From: a virus
Direction: 5' to 3' (one strand)
Length of the DNA: 49,081 nucleotides
IMG/VR virus record: IMGVR_UViG_3300033997_000029
Location: 1 to 49,081 of that record
The notes under the pieces were generated by a model that saw nothing but the letters and a program-made list of their open reading frames with translations, was not told the origin of the DNA and made no database searches. Position numbers and translations under genes: made by a program. This document shows, one piece after another, positions 38,974 through 44,579 of this stretch (position 1 is the first letter of the stretch; every line of letters starts with the position of its first letter).

Positions 38974-39090
38974 GGAATCATTGACGGAGTGGTTTAACGT
39001 GATCCCGTTGCAGGGATAGCGGGTAGCTTGCTCTAGCGAAGAGTTAGGGAATAACAAGTCCGCCGCAGGTTCGAATCCTGTATGATTCCG
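38974..39090 (+). ncRNA. tRNA-like RNA with 8-bp acceptor and 5-bp T stem
   Basis: GGAATCAT (38974-38981) pairs with ATGATTCC (39082-39089), and GCAGG-TTCGAAT-CCTGT forms a perfect T arm directly stacked on it. That gives a 13-bp arm as in bacterial tRNA-Sec. A D-like arm ACG-GAGTGGTTTAA-CGT follows. The next hairpin, ATCCC-GTTGCA-GGGAT, has a 6-base loop instead of 7. A 45-base multi-hairpin insert closed by GCGG/CCGC replaces the variable loop. No TCA anticodon is present. It is an aberrant tRNA or a tRNA-like domain of the larger RNA. Confidence 0.5.
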
Positions 39091-39106
39091 CTAGTGAGTT
39101 ATCGCA

Positions 39107-39207
39107 TGATGATTGGAGTATGGCGAAAGCCTAATGGTTAACTAGGGTCATGCCTAGGAAGTGGTTCAAATCCACTAGCTCAGGGATCGACGGATTCACA
39201 ATCATCA
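39107..39207 (+). ncRNA. Second tRNA-like structured RNA
   Basis: Outer stem TGATGATTG/CAATCATCA (39107-39115 with 39199-39207). Inside: GGC-GAAA-GCC (39122-39131), CTAGG-GTCATG-CCTAG (39142-39157) with another 6-base loop, and AGTGG-TTCAAAT-CCACT (39160-39176), a T-arm look-alike. The 22 bases between that arm and the outer stem rule out a normal tRNA. Function unknown. Confidence 0.4.
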
Positions 39208-39226
39208 GCCGATAGTTCATTTGAAG

Positions 39227-39365
39227 TGTTGTTTGTAGTGGAGAATGCGCAGGTAGTGACTGCGAATCACTGGGGTATATCACGGCGGTGCGCACCGCCC
39301 CCTGAGCAGGCCGAAAGGTCAACGTGATAAGCCGGGATCACCTCCGGCCTCCACTACAAACAGCA
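39227..39365 (+). ncRNA. Structured RNA displaying a 16S anti-Shine-Dalgarno-like loop
   Basis: Closing stem of at least 14 perfect pairs (39230-39243 with 39349-39362). Inner hairpins: CGCAG-GTAGTGA-CTGCG (39248-39264); stem TATCACG/CGTGATA (39278-39284, 39323-39329) enclosing GGCGGT-GCGC-ACCGCC and GGCC-GAAA-GGTC; then GCCGG-GATCACCT-CCGGC (39331-39348). That last loop contains GGATCACCTCC, identical to the 3' end of bacterial 16S rRNA before its final bases. Ends 4 bases before tRNA-Ser, so it may be released by tRNA processing. Confidence 0.5.
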
Positions 39366-39369
39366 TTTA

Positions 39370-39455
39370 GGGTCTACGCGCACAGGGTGCAAACTGGCCT
39401 TGAAAGCCAGGCTATCCAGAGATGGATAACTGTTCGATTCAGTGTAGGCCCGCCA
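39370..39455 (+). tRNA. tRNA-Ser(TGA)
   Basis: Acceptor GGGTCTA/TAGGCCC, anticodon arm CTGGC-CTTGAAA-GCCAG with anticodon TGA, long class II variable arm (GCTATCCAGAGATGGATAA), T loop TTCGATT, G73 and encoded CCA. The D arm is odd: GCAC-AGG-GTGC has a 3-base loop. Confidence 0.8.
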
Positions 39456-39461
39456 AGTTTC

Positions 39462-39533
39462 GACGGAGTAGTGTAATTGGCAGCATAGCGAACTCCAAAT
39501 TCGCCGGTGTTGGTTCGAGTCCAACCTTCGTTG
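39462..39533 (+). tRNA. tRNA-Trp(CCA)
   Basis: Acceptor GACGGAG/CTTCGTT with G73, D loop containing AATTGG, anticodon arm GCGAA-CTCCAAA-TTCGC (anticodon CCA), T arm GTTGG-TTCGAGT-CCAAC. CCA is not encoded. Confidence 0.85.
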
Positions 39534-39542
39534 ATAGTTTGA

Positions 39543-39616
39543 TGCGACATAGCTCAATGGTAGAGCAACCCGCTTTGACCGGGTTTACCTAGGTTCGATT
39601 CCTAGTGTCGCTGCCA
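39543..39616 (+). tRNA. tRNA-Gln(TTG)
   Basis: Acceptor TGCGACA/TGTCGCT with an open 1-72 pair, as is tolerated in Gln tRNAs; D arm GCTC/GAGC; anticodon arm ACCCG-CTTTGAC-CGGGT (anticodon TTG); T arm CTAGG-TTCGATT-CCTAG; G73 and encoded CCA. Confidence 0.88.
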
Positions 39617-39620
39617 CATT

Positions 39621-39694
39621 GCGAGCTTGGCCGAATGGTTAGGCACTAGGCTTCCAACCTAGCTACAGGGTTTCGATTACCCTAGCTCGCTCCA
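39621..39694 (+). tRNA. tRNA-Gly(TCC)
   Basis: Acceptor GCGAGCT/AGCTCGC; D arm GCC-GAATGGTTA-GGC; anticodon arm CTAGG-CTTCCAA-CCTAG (anticodon TCC); T arm AGGGT-TTCGATT-ACCCT; T73 and encoded CCA. Confidence 0.9.
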
Positions 39695-39698
39695 CATT

Positions 39699-39771
39699 GC
39701 CGGAATAGCACAATTGGTAGTGCGCTGGATTTGTAATTCAGAGGTTGTAGGTTCGAGACCTACTTTCGGCA
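39699..39771 (+). tRNA. tRNA-Thr(TGT)
   Basis: Acceptor GCCGGAA/TTTCGGC; D arm GCAC-AATTGGTA-GTGC; anticodon arm CTGGA-TTTGTAA-TTCAG (anticodon TGT); T arm GTAGG-TTCGAGA-CCTAC; A73. CCA is not encoded. Confidence 0.9.
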
Positions 39772-39777
39772 CAAAAT

Positions 39778-39852
39778 GCGAATGTGATGGGAATTGGTAT
39801 ACCTGCTTGGATTAGACCCAAGCGCTTCCCGGTTCGAGTCCGGGCATTCGTA
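39778..39852 (+). tRNA. tRNA-Leu(TAG), short variable loop
   Basis: Acceptor GCGAATG/CATTCGT; D loop with AATTGG; anticodon arm CTTGG-ATTAGAC-CCAAG (anticodon TAG, reads CUA); T arm CCCGG-TTCGAGT-CCGGG; A73, no CCA. The variable loop is only about 5 bases, unlike the long arm expected of leucine tRNAs, and the D stem is weak. Confidence 0.8.
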
Positions 39853-39858
39853 CAAAAT

Positions 39859-39934
39859 GGCGCTGTATCGGTCTTGGTTTCTACCCAAGTAGCCGTAGAG
39901 GATTACGGGGGTTCGAATCCCTCCAGCACCTCCA
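39859..39934 (+). tRNA. D-arm-less tRNA-like gene, possible tRNA-Arg(TCT)
   Basis: Acceptor GGCGCTG/CAGCACC (one mismatch), anticodon arm CTTGG-TTTCTAC-CCAAG with the same stem as the preceding tRNA-Leu (anticodon TCT), a 5-bp variable hairpin CCGTA-GAGGAT-TACGG, T arm GGGGG-TTCGAAT-CCCTC, T73 and encoded CCA. Only seven bases separate acceptor and anticodon stem, so no D arm can form in this folding. An alternative folding uses GGT...ACC as a D arm, leaving a 6-base anticodon-like loop. Confidence 0.6.
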
Positions 39935-39949
39935 ATACGTTGGTATAAA

Positions 39950-40504
39950 ATGGAAAGCGTTGAAGAAGAAATTAAGAGACTTCTTTCATATGATCCGGAG
40001 ACTGGAATCATCTCATGGATAGTTCCAAGAAATGGCGTTAGGCTTAGTAAGATTGCTGGGCATGAGCGCAACAAACTTGCCGCAAACGCTAACGGATATA
40101 TAAGAATAATGGTAAATTGGAAGTCATACTATGCGCATAGACTTGCATGGCTTATTTATTATTGGGATTGGCCAGAGGGTCAGATAGACCATATTGACGG
40201 CGACCGAAGGAATAATAAGATTTCAAATCTTAGGGATGTAAGTCCAGCACAGAACGCTCAAAACAATAGGAAGGCGAATAGCAATAGGGAGCTTACATCG
40301 AGTCATCTTGGAGTTTCTTTTCATAAGAAAACTGGAAAATGGTTAGCTGCGATAAAAGCAAATGGAAAGCTTTTCCCGCTTGGATACTTTGATGATGAGC
40401 AATTGGCGGCCAATGCATATATGGAAGCCAAGAAAGTTCATCACACACTTAGTCCCGATGGTATGCCCCTTGCAATAGACTATCGGACTGGATACTATGA
40501 TTGA
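39950..40504 (+). CDS. HNH homing endonuclease with AP2 domain, beside tRNA array
   Basis: 184 residues. HNH core: YYAHRLAWLIYYWDWPEGQIDHIDGDRRNNKISNLRDVS (residues about 62-100). AP2-like domain: SSHLGVSFHKKTGKWLAAIKANGKLFPLGYFDDEQLAANAYMEAKK (about 121-166). AT-rich. Closely similar in plan to 15441-15983. Position right after the tRNA array suggests it helped mobilise that region. Confidence 0.82.
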   Translation: MESVEEEIKRLLSYDPETGIISWIVPRNGVRLSKIAGHERNKLAANANGYIRIMVNWKSYYAHRLAWLIYYWDWPEGQIDHIDGDRRNNKISNLRDVSPAQNAQNNRKANSNRELTSSHLGVSFHKKTGKWLAAIKANGKLFPLGYFDDEQLAANAYMEAKKVHHTLSPDGMPLAIDYRTGYYD

Positions 40505-40582
40505 GCTGGCTGTTCACACGCCGCCCGGTGCCCCTCTCCACCGGTAGCGCTGCAAGGTGCCCTCTCCCATCTTGTTGCGTCG

Positions 40583-40619
40583 GACCCGAAGACCTCATCC
40601 CCCTTCGGGTCTTTTTTTT
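40583..40619 (+). terminator. Strong intrinsic terminator
   Basis: Stem GACCCGAAG/CTTCGGGTC (40583-40591, 40603-40611) with eight T after it. It ends the tRNA/HNH transcript. A second hairpin, CCGGTG/CACCGG, lies about 50 bases upstream. Confidence 0.92.
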
Positions 40620-40654
40620 GCTCGACGCCCATCGTTCCATCCATGAACTCGATT

Positions 40655-40698
40655 GTCCTATCCGTAATGTTGATAGGATTAGTGCACATGGCTAATCT
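40655..40698 (+). promoter_or_regulatory. Family promoter before lysis region, near-consensus
   Basis: GTCCTA (40655-40660), 9 bases ending TAATG, TTGATA (40670-40675), 17 bases, TAATCT (40693-40698), then AG. It sits just beyond a strong terminator and 40 bases before the start at 40739, so it restarts transcription toward the lysis genes. Confidence 0.72.
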
Positions 40699-40738
40699 AG
40701 CTCCACACACAAAGGCCACGGGCCAATAGGGAGATGAG

Positions 40739-40990
40739 ATGAAAAACGAATATGGCATTTCCGCTGAGGCGGTAAAGGAGTTGGCTGGCATCGCCTCGAC
40801 TGGCGCTGAAATTTGGGGATACGCAAATGCTGTGAATCTTCGTGAGGTTCAAAAGAAAGCGCCTCATTTGATTTATATTGGTCCGGCTCAGCAAGAAGTG
40901 CCGGGCCACATGCGTCAGCCTTACTTCGGCGCTATTGCAACTGACGCTGGCCGAGATTGGCTTGCTAACATGGGCAATGCCAATGACTGA
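40739..40990 (+). CDS. Hypothetical protein
   Basis: 83 residues. EYGISAEAVKELAGIASTGAEIWGYANAVNLREVQKK is helical; the end contains MRQPYFGAIATDAGRDWLANMG. GGGAG precedes the ATG. First gene after a family promoter. Function unknown. Confidence 0.55.
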   Translation: MKNEYGISAEAVKELAGIASTGAEIWGYANAVNLREVQKKAPHLIYIGPAQQEVPGHMRQPYFGAIATDAGRDWLANMGNAND

Positions 40991-41129
40991 CCAAGAACGC
41001 GCAATGCAGCGGGCTAAAAATCCAGGAAAGTCCTCTTGGCGAGCATGGCACGGAACGTCTGAGCAGGTTAAGCGGGATAGAGAGAAGGCAGAGCGAGTCG
41101 CGCCATTGCACTCGCGGGTTATTAGATAA
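40983..41129 (+). CDS. Small basic hypothetical protein
   Basis: 48 residues from ATG 40983 (ATG 40977 also possible; weak ribosome binding sites). Strongly basic (KNPGKSSWRAWHGTSEQVKRDREKAERVA). Overlaps the preceding stop by 8 bases. Function unknown. Confidence 0.45.
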   Translation: MTDQERAMQRAKNPGKSSWRAWHGTSEQVKRDREKAERVAPLHSRVIR

Positions 41130-41140
41130 GGAGAGATGGG

Positions 41141-41575
41141 ATGAGCGAGATTACTGTAAATATTGACGATTACTTGTCAGAGGATGCCAAGGCTAGAATC
41201 TGTCGAGAAAAGTTTGCTGAAATCGCTGGTCGAAAGTGCCAAGAAGATTTTGAGCGAATCATCAAGAATTCCGCCTATGAGATTGTGAGGGATGAGGTAG
41301 ATAAGCTGTTTGATGGAAATATGGAGGTATTTCTTAAACAACAGATTGAGAAAGTAGTTGCTGGACTCTCTGCCTTCACTGTGTTTAACTGTCCTGACGC
41401 TTGGGATAAGGCCGCCAGCAAGGGATGGCACATCCTGCAAGATGCGGTGCAGGAGGCAGCTCCTCTTATCCACCAGCGTGTAGCAAAGTTGGTTACTGAT
41501 ATGGAGGATGGAGATTTGGCGTATCGGATTCAGGATTTGCTTGTTGGCGCCATTATGGAAAAGCTGAAAAGTTGA
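41141..41575 (+). CDS. Hypothetical helical protein
   Basis: 144 residues, helical and charged (SEDAKARICREKFAEIAGRKCQEDFERIIKNS, EIVRDEVDKLFDGNMEVFLKQQIEKVVAGL). GGAGAG precedes the ATG. No family recognised. The next feature is a hairpin abutting the endolysin gene. Confidence 0.55.
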   Translation: MSEITVNIDDYLSEDAKARICREKFAEIAGRKCQEDFERIIKNSAYEIVRDEVDKLFDGNMEVFLKQQIEKVVAGLSAFTVFNCPDAWDKAASKGWHILQDAVQEAAPLIHQRVAKLVTDMEDGDLAYRIQDLLVGAIMEKLKS

Positions 41576-41583
41576 TTTGCACC

Positions 41584-41625
41584 TCAGGGCGGATTGGCTT
41601 ACCATCGCGTAAACCACCGCCCTGA
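41584..41625 (+). promoter_or_regulatory. Hairpin immediately upstream of endolysin
   Basis: TCAGGGCGG (41584-41592) pairs perfectly with CCGCCCTGA (41617-41625) across a 24-base loop. The endolysin ATG follows 6 bases later, with only TTCTTT between. The T-rich stretch gives partial terminator character. No Shine-Dalgarno precedes the ATG, so the hairpin may limit endolysin translation. Confidence 0.5.
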
Positions 41626-41631
41626 TTCTTT

Positions 41632-42309
41632 ATGATTACCGCACAGTCGATTGTCCGAATTGCTCCAGCCGCCGCACCGTATGCGGAGGAACTGGTTAAG
41701 CAGATGAAGGCCGCCGGGATCATGGACAATGTGAAGCGGGCCTCAATGTTCCTTGGGCAGGTCCATACCGAAAGCGGCGGATTCCGGACCGTAGTAGAAA
41801 GTTTGAACTACTCGGCGGATGCGATCCTAAAGACGTTTGGCCGTCACCGGATCAGTGAGGCGGATGCTAAGAAGTTTGGCCGGATTGACGCCGAGGCTCG
41901 CAAGCGCACCGGCTGGAAGCTGGAAGATCAGCCAGCCCATCAGAATGCTCTAGCTAATATCCTATATGGTGGAGAGTGGGGCCGTAAGAATCTCGGGAAC
42001 ACGCAGCCTGGCGATGGCTGGCGTTTCCGTGGGCGAGGAATTAAACAGCTTACAGGCCGTGATAACTACCGACGATTCAGCCGCGCATGGCTGGGTGATG
42101 AGAGCCTGCTAGAGAATCCGGATCGGGTGGCTAATCCCGATGGGGCGGTTGCCTCGGCGATTTGGTTCTGGCGTGCTAACGGGCTGAATGAGATTGCGGA
42201 TCGGGGATCGGTGGATGCTGTCACTAAGGTGGTAAATGGCGGCACGCTGGGTCTCAGCGATCGGAAGACGTGGACTCAGAAATACGCCGCCGCTTGGGTG
42301 ATCCGATGA
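41632..42309 (+). CDS. Endolysin (glycoside hydrolase family 19, chitinase-like)
   Basis: 225 residues. FLGQVHTESGGFRTVVESLNYSA with catalytic Glu47 and RKNLGNTQPGDGWRFRGRGIKQLTGRDNYRRF are diagnostic of GH19 phage lysozymes that cut peptidoglycan glycan strands. No signal peptide, so it needs a holin for release. Weak translation initiation: no Shine-Dalgarno before ATG 41632. Confidence 0.88.
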   Translation: MITAQSIVRIAPAAAPYAEELVKQMKAAGIMDNVKRASMFLGQVHTESGGFRTVVESLNYSADAILKTFGRHRISEADAKKFGRIDAEARKRTGWKLEDQPAHQNALANILYGGEWGRKNLGNTQPGDGWRFRGRGIKQLTGRDNYRRFSRAWLGDESLLENPDRVANPDGAVASAIWFWRANGLNEIADRGSVDAVTKVVNGGTLGLSDRKTWTQKYAAAWVIR

Positions 42310-42375
42310 CCTGCACGCGAGGTTCAGCCAACCTTGGTAGCCTTGAACTGCGATCAGCAGTAAGAGGTAATCCCC

Positions 42376-42645
42376 ATGAACACATGGTGGCAGGATAATA
42401 TGGAAGCCTATATTGGTCCGATCCTATCCTTGATGGGTATAGGAATTAGCGGTCTAATCGCTTGGGTTTGGGCGCTATGGAAGGCCCACACAGACTTTAA
42501 GCTGAAGGTTTCAGAGGACTACATGAAGGCTTCATCGATCAATGAGCTAAAGGGAGAAATCCACGCTCTGCGCGATGTTGTCTATAGGATTGCTGTTAAA
42601 ATGGAAGTGCCAGTATTCTCGGAACCATATAGGCGAGACAGATAA
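42376..42645 (+). CDS. Putative holin component / membrane protein
   Basis: 89 residues with one N-terminal membrane helix (GPILSLMGIGISGLIAWVWALW) and a charged helical tail. Located directly after the endolysin and followed by two more membrane proteins, which suggests a role in lysis. AGAGG precedes the ATG. Holin function unproven. Confidence 0.5.
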   Translation: MNTWWQDNMEAYIGPILSLMGIGISGLIAWVWALWKAHTDFKLKVSEDYMKASSINELKGEIHALRDVVYRIAVKMEVPVFSEPYRRDR

Positions 42646-43025
42646 TGATTGATTCTCAGGGGGATCAGAAGGAACTGATTGAGGCTTTGCATCGTTTCAC
42701 GGATAAGGCCGATAAGGTTCTTAACATGAATACGGGCAATAGCAGTAGTACGATCAACATGGGGTCAGGCGAGCGTGGCATTTGGATTTGCGTATGCCTG
42801 TGCTGCATGATGCTTGTAAGTATGGTGATGGGGGCTGTATGGATGAGCCGCGAGTTCAATAGATACGATAATTACCTTTCTGAGCGGAAGGCTGAGTCGG
42901 ATCGTTCTCAAACTTACCTTTCTTCTATCTACGGACGCATGCCTCAGTGGATGCGAGAAGAGGTAGAGAAAGAAGCTTCCGCCAAACTGAAAGAAAAGGA
43001 AAAATCCAATGCCGACACCCGATGA
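42645..43025 (+). CDS. Membrane protein of lysis region
   Basis: 126 residues with one central membrane helix, Cys/Met-rich (IWICVCLCCMMLVSMVMGAVW), and a long charged C-terminus (EEVEKEASAKLKEKEKS). Start overlaps the previous stop by one base (TAATG). Function unknown. Confidence 0.5.
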   Translation: MIDSQGDQKELIEALHRFTDKADKVLNMNTGNSSSTINMGSGERGIWICVCLCCMMLVSMVMGAVWMSREFNRYDNYLSERKAESDRSQTYLSSIYGRMPQWMREEVEKEASAKLKEKEKSNADTR

Positions 43026-43329
43026 CCCGATTATCCTTGAGCCCGCCCGCATCGCCGGTTCCGATGACCCGATCATCTTGGAACCTGATAAGAAGCCGGA
43101 TGGCCCGCCGATCACTGTCCAGCCGATCAAGGTCAGTTGGTGGAAGCGCTGGTCTACCCATCTGGCAGGAATCAACTTCGCCGCAGTAGTTGCTTTTTAC
43201 GCGATGTTGCCTGATCGTATGCTTGACGCGATCCCGGCTGCTGTTCATGGCCTGATTGGCGTCTCCCTGCTGGCTACCGGCCTGATTCCGGCAGCGACCA
43301 GCGTCAAGCAAGTGAAGAAAGTAGACTAA
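43009..43329 (+). CDS. Holin-like protein with two membrane helices
   Basis: 106 residues. N-terminal repeat DDPIILEP at residues 5-12 and 19-26, a Pro-rich linker, then WWKRWSTHLAGINFAAVVAFYAM and two hydrophobic helices (AGINFAAVVAFYAMLP and VHGLIGVSLLATGLIPAA). This topology fits a class II-like holin or pinholin candidate. AAAGGA precedes the ATG. Confidence 0.55.
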   Translation: MPTPDDPIILEPARIAGSDDPIILEPDKKPDGPPITVQPIKVSWWKRWSTHLAGINFAAVVAFYAMLPDRMLDAIPAAVHGLIGVSLLATGLIPAATSVKQVKKVD

Positions 43330-43341
43330 GAGGATGTGACT

Positions 43342-43479
43342 ATGCAGGACAAGAACGGTTGGATTAGCGATACCGCTAGCTTCATCGGTAACGGCGTTGA
43401 AGGTTGCTCGCAGACTATTGGCTACTGGATCGAGACTGTTGGTGGACTGATTAGCAACACGGCGGTTGGCGAAGGCTAA
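43342..43479 (+). CDS. Very small hypothetical protein in lysis cassette
   Basis: 45 residues, starting MQDKNGWISDTASFIGNGVE and ending GGLISNTAVGEG; amphipathic, Gly/Ser/Thr-rich. Stop overlaps the Rz start (TAATG). AAGAGGA lies upstream. Function unknown; may be a small lysis regulator. Confidence 0.5.
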   Translation: MQDKNGWISDTASFIGNGVEGCSQTIGYWIETVGGLISNTAVGEG

Positions 43480-44030
43480 TGAACGCCATCATCCTGGCCC
43501 TAGGGGGCGTGCGTGCGACTGTCTTTGCGGCATTGGCTACTGCATTCCTCCTAGCGGCTGGGGTGCAGACGTGGCGTCTTGGGAATGCTCAGGACGCCTA
43601 CGCTTCGTATCGGGATAGAGTGATTGCAGCCACGGCCAAGGCGACTCAGGCGGCGGCTACAGCCCGTGAGAAGGCGCAAGATGCGGTAATCGAGTACCAA
43701 TCCAAGTCGGCTGAGGCCGAGCAAAATTATCAGGCCGGACGGGAGTCGGCTATCCATGCGCAGCAAACTATTGTTGATGATCTTCGCAATGACCGTATCA
43801 GGCTGCGCGGCGAATGGGCAGCTTGTATGTCCCGGCGAGTACCAGGAGGTAGCGCCCCTGGCCCCACTTCCAGCGGATCGGATGAGCAAGCCTCAGTACC
43901 AGCAGAGGCTTTCGGAAGAGTTCTTCGCATCGGAGCAGACGCAGACAACCAAGTCCAGTGGCTCCAATCCGAATTGACGGCTACGCGAGAGCTTTACAGT
44001 AAGTGCATGATTCCTAGGGAAGTGAAATGA
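43479..44030 (+). CDS. i-spanin (Rz-like)
   Basis: 183 residues. N-terminal membrane anchor (ATVFAALATAFLLAAGVQTW), then a long periplasmic coiled coil (ATAKATQAAATAREKAQDAVIEYQ, SAEAEQNYQAGRE). A lipoprotein gene is embedded inside in another frame, the hallmark of Rz/Rz1 spanins, which fuse inner and outer membranes in the last step of lysis. Confidence 0.8.
   Translation: MNAIILALGGVRATVFAALATAFLLAAGVQTWRLGNAQDAYASYRDRVIAATAKATQAAATAREKAQDAVIEYQSKSAEAEQNYQAGRESAIHAQQTIVDDLRNDRIRLRGEWAACMSRRVPGGSAPGPTSSGSDEQASVPAEAFGRVLRIGADADNQVQWLQSELTATRELYSKCMIPREVK
43756..43977 (+). CDS. o-spanin (Rz1-like lipoprotein), nested in Rz
   Basis: 73 residues in the +1 frame within Rz. Signal sequence MRSKLLLMIFAMTVSGC with lipobox VSGC (Cys17), then a Pro-containing periplasmic stretch (VAPLAPLPADRM). 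Fully embedded, as in many phages. Confidence 0.8.
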   Translation: MRSKLLLMIFAMTVSGCAANGQLVCPGEYQEVAPLAPLPADRMSKPQYQQRLSEEFFASEQTQTTKSSGSNPN

Positions 44031-44185
44031 TCCCAATTATTTGTCGTGGACCTAGAGAGCGCGCGGCGTACCGAAAGAAGCTAAAGGATGGCGGCTATTG
44101 GGCCAATCTTTGCCGTGAGAAAAATGGCAAGCCTGTGTATCGGTGGCGCTATGTTGTGCCTCGTGGGAAGAAGGCTAGCCAATGA
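44027..44185 (+). CDS. Small basic hypothetical protein
   Basis: 52 residues, strongly basic (RGPRERAAYRKKLKDGGYW, ENGKPVYRWRY-like). Start overlaps the Rz stop (ATGA) and stop overlaps the next start (ATGA). Could bind nucleic acid. Function unknown. Confidence 0.5.
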   Translation: MIPIICRGPRERAAYRKKLKDGGYWANLCREKNGKPVYRWRYVVPRGKKASQ

Positions 44186-44376
44186 AAAATGCGATGATGG
44201 CTGCTATTGCGGCCTTTCTATCTATCCCGCTATGGGTGATGGGCCATGCAATCAGCAAGGTCATGAACAATGGTGTTCTGTATTGGTTGTATCCTGCCTA
44301 CAACCGGCTAATGATTTGGTCTGGCGACATTGAAGAATGGGCTGGCGTTTTAATCATGTGGAAGAGTGCTGACTGA
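44182..44376 (+). CDS. Small membrane protein
   Basis: 64 residues with an N-terminal hydrophobic segment (MMAAIAAFLSIPLWVMGHAI) and aromatic C-terminal half. Stop immediately precedes the next ATG. Function unknown; could be a lysis accessory. Confidence 0.5.
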   Translation: MKNAMMAAIAAFLSIPLWVMGHAISKVMNNGVLYWLYPAYNRLMIWSGDIEEWAGVLIMWKSAD

Positions 44377-44574
44377 ATGCGCCACGTAACAATGGCAACG
44401 CTGTACCCGTGGTTGGAACTGTCATGCCCCGTATGTGATGAGGACACGGACTATCCTGTCCATGAAGTAGATTACGAACAAATCTGGAACAGTCAGTTCC
44501 AGCAGCCCATCTGTCACTGCGGCCACAAATACAGCATGATTGAGGTGCGCCAGAGGGGCGTTATCTACGGATGA
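44377..44574 (+). CDS. Zinc-ribbon small protein
   Basis: 65 residues. CPVCDEDTDYPVHEVDYEQIW ... CHCGHKY gives two CxxC/CxC pairs spaced as a zinc ribbon. Function unknown. Confidence 0.5.
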   Translation: MRHVTMATLYPWLELSCPVCDEDTDYPVHEVDYEQIWNSQFQQPICHCGHKYSMIEVRQRGVIYG

Positions 44575-44579
44575 GTTAA

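Noticed and set aside
38680-39090. tmRNA gene (a TTGGATTCAAC stretch recalls the conserved tmRNA 5' end)
   Set aside because: No matching acceptor partner at that 5' end, no tag reading frame and no tmRNA pseudoknot order.
38974-39090. Selenocysteine tRNA based on the 8/5 arm
   Set aside because: No TCA anticodon, no long D stem, and a 45-base insert. Similarity is limited to the acceptor/T arm.
38974-39934. CRISPR array suggested by repeated TTCGA-containing segments
   Set aside because: The repeats are tRNA T arms at tRNA spacing; no identical direct repeats with unique spacers.
39131-40074. Minus-strand open frames of about 63-104 codons across the tRNA array and RNA region
   Set aside because: They run antisense through clear tRNA genes, lack ribosome binding sites and show no protein-like composition.
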